DNA of 37,498 bases. Source: an uncultured Lachnospiraceae bacterium (lineage in GTDB: Bacteria > Bacillota > Clostridia > Lachnospirales > Lachnospiraceae). The notes beneath the pieces are model-generated. The model made no database searches and was not told the origin of the DNA. It worked only from the letters and a program-made list of their open reading frames with translations. Both the position numbers and the translations under genes were made by a program. The stretch is taken from the NCBI GenBank assembly GCA_910584695.1, contig CAJUBR010000022.1:1-37498 (forward strand), given 5' to 3'. Of this stretch, positions 34,535 to 37,498 are shown piece after piece. Position 1 is the first letter of the stretch. Each line of letters opens with the position of its first letter.

Positions 34535-35458
34535 ATGAAAGACAGAATTAGTATAAGAGGAAGAACCGCGAGAAAAATGGTACATTTTGCAAATCATTTT
34601 CCTTTACTGGGGGAAAAGGCCCAGAATGGAGAATTGAGGAAAAAGCTTAATGAGAGGGAAAAAATGTGGGAATGTCCGGAACATTTAGATTTAAAAACGA
34701 TACAGACAGAGCATTTTTCAATGGAACTTCTCGGGAAAAAAGAAGGGGTATCAAACGGAATTATTTTGCAGCTCCATGGAGGTGGTTATTATGGAAGACT
34801 CCACAATACGTACCGGGATATGGCGGGTTTATATCATGAGATCAGCAATGGCTTTGATGTGCTGAGTGTAGATTACCGTGTGGCACCAAAGCATCCGTTT
34901 CCGGCGGCTCTTGAGGATGCACTTACAGCCTATCAATGGATTTTAGATCATCATTATAGTACGGACAGACTGTTTGTGGCAGGAGATTCTGCCGGTGGTG
35001 GATTAGCACTTGCATTGTGTCTTTATTTAAGGGATTATGAGATACGGCTTCCAAAGGGAATTATCACGATGTCAGCATGGACAGACCTTACAAAAAGCGG
35101 GGAGTCTTATAAAGAAAATTTTAATATTGATCCAATTTTTGGCGGGACAAAGGATTCTTTGGTATATAAGGATGGATATTACAAGAATTCCGATCCGGAA
35201 AATCCGTATATTTCACCTGTAAACGGGGATTACCATGGATTTCCATCTATGCTGATGCAGGTGGGAGAATACGAAATGCTTTTAAGTGACACGTTAACAG
35301 TAGCCCAAAAAGCAAGGGAAGCCGGTGTGTTTGTCAAAGAACATACGTATAAAGGAATGTTTCATGTATTTCAAATGGGTCTGTTATTATATCCTGAGGC
35401 AAAAGAGGCATGGGTGGAAGCCGGACGTTTTATTCGGAGACTGAGCAAGGAAGTTTGA
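34535..35458 (+). CDS. Alpha/beta hydrolase of the hormone-sensitive lipase family
   Basis: The 307-residue cytoplasmic esterase-like enzyme has the oxyanion motif HGGG (81-84), the nucleophile elbow GDSAGG (Ser152), the YRVAPKHPFPAALED segment typical of family IV, a likely acid Glu247 (GEYEMLLSD; Asp252 is the alternative) and His277 (GMFHVF). The ATG at 34535 has GAGGA upstream; a TTG at 34514 is a weaker option. It lies 84 bases after the zinc-ribbon membrane gene, with no terminator between, so the three genes probably form one operon. Pairing an acyltransferase with an esterase suggests addition and removal of an acyl group on one substrate; this is inference. Confidence 0.9.
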   Translation: MKDRISIRGRTARKMVHFANHFPLLGEKAQNGELRKKLNEREKMWECPEHLDLKTIQTEHFSMELLGKKEGVSNGIILQLHGGGYYGRLHNTYRDMAGLYHEISNGFDVLSVDYRVAPKHPFPAALEDALTAYQWILDHHYSTDRLFVAGDSAGGGLALALCLYLRDYEIRLPKGIITMSAWTDLTKSGESYKENFNIDPIFGGTKDSLVYKDGYYKNSDPENPYISPVNGDYHGFPSMLMQVGEYEMLLSDTLTVAQKAREAGVFVKEHTYKGMFHVFQMGLLLYPEAKEAWVEAGRFIRRLSKEV

Positions 35459-35544
35459 TTTCCACAAGAGCGAGCCAAGTGTGTATGCTTGTATATTTAA
35501 TTTCTGCGGGTAATGAGTCAAAGTTGAGCTTATAGGAGTAAAGT

Positions 35545-37359
35545 ATGTTTAAGATTACGTATTATTTAAAAGAATATAAAAAAGAGAGCATTATTGCTCC
35601 ATTATTTAAGATGTTAGAGGCATGTTTTGAACTGTTTGTGCCTCTTGTTATGGCGGCAATAGTAGATACAGGAATCAGGAATCAGGATAAAGGATATATC
35701 CTGAAGATGGGAGCCGTCCTGATTTTTCTTGGTGTGATTGGGCTTGTCTGCTCCATTACAGCACAGTATTTTGCGGCAAAGGCATCTGTTGGATTTGGAA
35801 AGAGTGTCAGAAGAGATTTGTTTGCTCATATTCATTCCCTTTCCTATACAGAATTGGATCAGGCGGGAACTTCTACCTTGATTACGAGAATGACAAATGA
35901 TATCAACCAACTGCAGTCTGGAGTAAATATGTTCCTGCGTCTGTTTCTGCGTTCTCCGTTTATTGTTGCCGGAGCGATGGTGATGGCATTTACCGTGGAT
36001 GTAAAATCTGCCTTGATTTTCGTTGTTGCAATTCCACTTTTATCCGTTGTAGTATTTGGAATTATGTTTTATGCGATTCCTCTATATCAAAGAGTACAAA
36101 AGGCACTTGACCATGTATTGATGATGACGAGAGAAAATCTCGCCGGAGCAAGGGTGATCCGGGCATTTTGCAGACAGGAGGATGAGAAGAAGGATTATAG
36201 AGAAGGCAGTGATGATCTGATGCGGATACAGATCTTTGTGGGAAAAATTTCTGCGGTGATGAATCCGGTTACCTATATGATTGTAAATGCCGCTATTATT
36301 GCGATCATATGGATTGGAGGCATACAGGTGGATACGGGAATGCTTACTCAGGGGGAAGTGATTGCACTGGTAAATTATATGTCGCAGATTTTAGTGGAAT
36401 TAGTGAAGCTTGCAAATTTGATTATTTTGCTTACCAAGGCAGCGGCATGTTCAAAACGTGTGGGTGAAGTATTTGCAATGTCCCCTTCCGTTTTGGAAAA
36501 TCCAATGGGAGTTGATATAAAGCAGGCTGAAGATAAGGTGGTATTTAAAAATGTTACCTTTACTTATCAGGGGGCGAAGGAACCGGCATTGCAGAATATT
36601 TCATTTACAGCAAAAAGAGGACAAATGATTGGGATTATTGGAGGAACCGGCTGTGGAAAATCCACACTGGTAAATCTGATTCCAAGATTTTATGATGCGA
36701 CAAAAGGAGAGGTTTTGGTGGATCAGGTAAATGTCAGGCGGTATTCGTTCCACCAGCTAAGAAATCGTATCGGAATTGTTCCCCAAAAAGCAGTTTTATT
36801 TAACGGAACCATTGCAGACAATCTTCGTTGGGGAAAAGAGGATGCGACGAAGGAAGAGATGGAACGGGCGGTTGGGATTGCACAGGCTGTGGATGTCATT
36901 TCTAGCAAAAAGAATGGTTTGGAAGAACGCATCTTACAGGGGGGAAAAAACCTTTCAGGAGGTCAGCGCCAGCGTCTGACCATTGCAAGAGCATTAGTGA
37001 AGGAGCCGGAAATTCTGATACTGGATGATTCTGCGTCGGCACTTGACTTTGCAACGGATGCAAAGCTTAGAAAAGCAATTCGGGAAAAAACAAAGGATAT
37101 GACCGTGTTTGTAGTTTCACAACGGGCTTCTACGATCAGGCAGGCAGACCAGATTCTTGTTTTGGAGGACGGACATCTGGTAGGAACAGGAACCCACGAT
37201 GAGTTAATGCACACCTGTAACATATATCAGGAGATCGTAAAGTCCCAGGAAGACAGTGGGGAAGAGAAACCACACAAGAAAGCTACAAACGGACAGGATC
37301 AAAAAAACGATTATGACAATAACGAAAGGAAGGATGGGAGAAGGAATGGCAGAAAATAA
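35545..37359 (+). CDS. Heterodimeric ABC exporter (second pair), degenerate-site subunit
   Basis: The 604-residue half-exporter has six membrane helices and a C-terminal ATPase. Walker A is GGTGCGKS (366-373) and the signature is LSGGQ. As in the first pair, the catalytic Glu is Asp (Asp494-Asp495) and the H-loop His is Gln526, so its composite site should not hydrolyse ATP efficiently. It lacks the extracellular insert of the 20809 subunit. A hydrophilic Lys/Asp/Asn tail ends the protein. AGGAG stands before the ATG. The next gene overlaps it by 14 bases. No MarR gene or MarR-type operator precedes it in the window. Confidence 0.93.
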   Translation: MFKITYYLKEYKKESIIAPLFKMLEACFELFVPLVMAAIVDTGIRNQDKGYILKMGAVLIFLGVIGLVCSITAQYFAAKASVGFGKSVRRDLFAHIHSLSYTELDQAGTSTLITRMTNDINQLQSGVNMFLRLFLRSPFIVAGAMVMAFTVDVKSALIFVVAIPLLSVVVFGIMFYAIPLYQRVQKALDHVLMMTRENLAGARVIRAFCRQEDEKKDYREGSDDLMRIQIFVGKISAVMNPVTYMIVNAAIIAIIWIGGIQVDTGMLTQGEVIALVNYMSQILVELVKLANLIILLTKAAACSKRVGEVFAMSPSVLENPMGVDIKQAEDKVVFKNVTFTYQGAKEPALQNISFTAKRGQMIGIIGGTGCGKSTLVNLIPRFYDATKGEVLVDQVNVRRYSFHQLRNRIGIVPQKAVLFNGTIADNLRWGKEDATKEEMERAVGIAQAVDVISSKKNGLEERILQGGKNLSGGQRQRLTIARALVKEPEILILDDSASALDFATDAKLRKAIREKTKDMTVFVVSQRASTIRQADQILVLEDGHLVGTGTHDELMHTCNIYQEIVKSQEDSGEEKPHKKATNGQDQKNDYDNNERKDGRRNGRK

Positions 37360-37498
37360 TCAGATTTCGAAAGAGAATCAAAAAAGGACGATTAAGCGTG
37401 TATTCCGGTTTATCAGACCTTATCGTCTATATGTATATTTATCACTGTTTTTTGCTTTTTTGACAGTAGTAACAACTCTTTATGCACCGATTCTTACC
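37346..37498 (+). CDS. Heterodimeric ABC exporter (second pair), partner subunit, N-terminal fragment
   Basis: The first 51 residues of a protein starting MAENNQISKENQ and running into the first membrane helix (YLSLFFAFLTVVTTLYAPIL); the frame is open at the window edge. The ATG lies inside the end of the preceding ABC gene (14-base overlap), with GGGAGAAGG just upstream. Position and start resemble the catalytic partner in the first pair, so it should be the ATP-hydrolysing subunit. The ATPase itself is outside the window. Confidence 0.8.
   Translation, partial: MAENNQISKENQKRTIKRVFRFIRPYRLYVYLSLFFAFLTVVTTLYAPILT

Noticed and set aside
20809..37498. Tandem duplication as origin of the two ABC pairs
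   Set aside because: The two degenerate subunits differ in length, in the extracellular insert and in N-terminal sequence, so they are old paralogues, not a recent copy.

Overview
The window looks like a chromosomal segment of a low-GC, spore-forming, anaerobic monoderm, most likely a Lachnospiraceae gut clostridium. Supporting signs are the tail of spoVAE at the left edge, AGGAGG-type ribosome binding sites throughout, an oxygen-sensitive 2-hydroxyacyl-CoA-dehydratase-type activase, and RND/MMPL pumps without any periplasmic adaptor or outer-membrane partner. Genus is not resolved. I see no rRNA, tRNA, CRISPR array, insertion sequence or phage module. No stretch longer than 300 bases lacks a gene.

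Layout. 1-3264: end of spoVAE, a shared hairpin terminator, and a convergent class A penicillin-binding protein. 3400-8001: a yigZ-RND efflux operon behind a strong promoter with a MarR-type operator. 8180-12688: a three-gene cluster with a double ASKHA/DUF2229 activase, a HgdB-like dehydratase subunit and a 90-aa conserved protein. 12951-14555: a membrane-anchored HtrA protease. 14697-19757: a TetR-type operon with an MMPL exporter split by a one-base frameshift, a secreted Leu/Gly-heptad-repeat protein and the TetR regulator. 19805-20149: an orphan conserved protein on the minus strand. 20244-24947: MarR plus a heterodimeric ABC exporter. 24958-26381: an XRE repressor divergent from a diguanylate cyclase, with two matching palindromic operators between them. 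26389-28833: glycogen branching enzyme. 28964-30358: a cytoplasmic CZB chemoreceptor. 30461-32290: TypA/BipA. 32390-35458: an acyltransferase-like protein, a zinc-ribbon membrane protein and an HSL-type esterase. 35545 to the end: a second heterodimeric ABC exporter, cut by the window edge.

How it fits together. Export dominates: one HAE1-type RND pump, one MMPL pump and two heterodimeric ABC exporters, with local MarR and TetR regulators. The most informative non-coding signal is a block of about 70 bp, nearly identical at 3399-3470 and 20244-20315, holding a -35/-10 promoter and a near-palindromic operator. It suggests that the single MarR protein at 20333 controls both its own ABC operon and the yigZ-RND operon 17 kb away. 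Candidates for poorly described biology are the acyltransferase/zinc-ribbon/esterase cassette, the RND and MMPL pumps paired with long extracytoplasmic helical rods, and the split dehydratase-activase cluster with its small partner.
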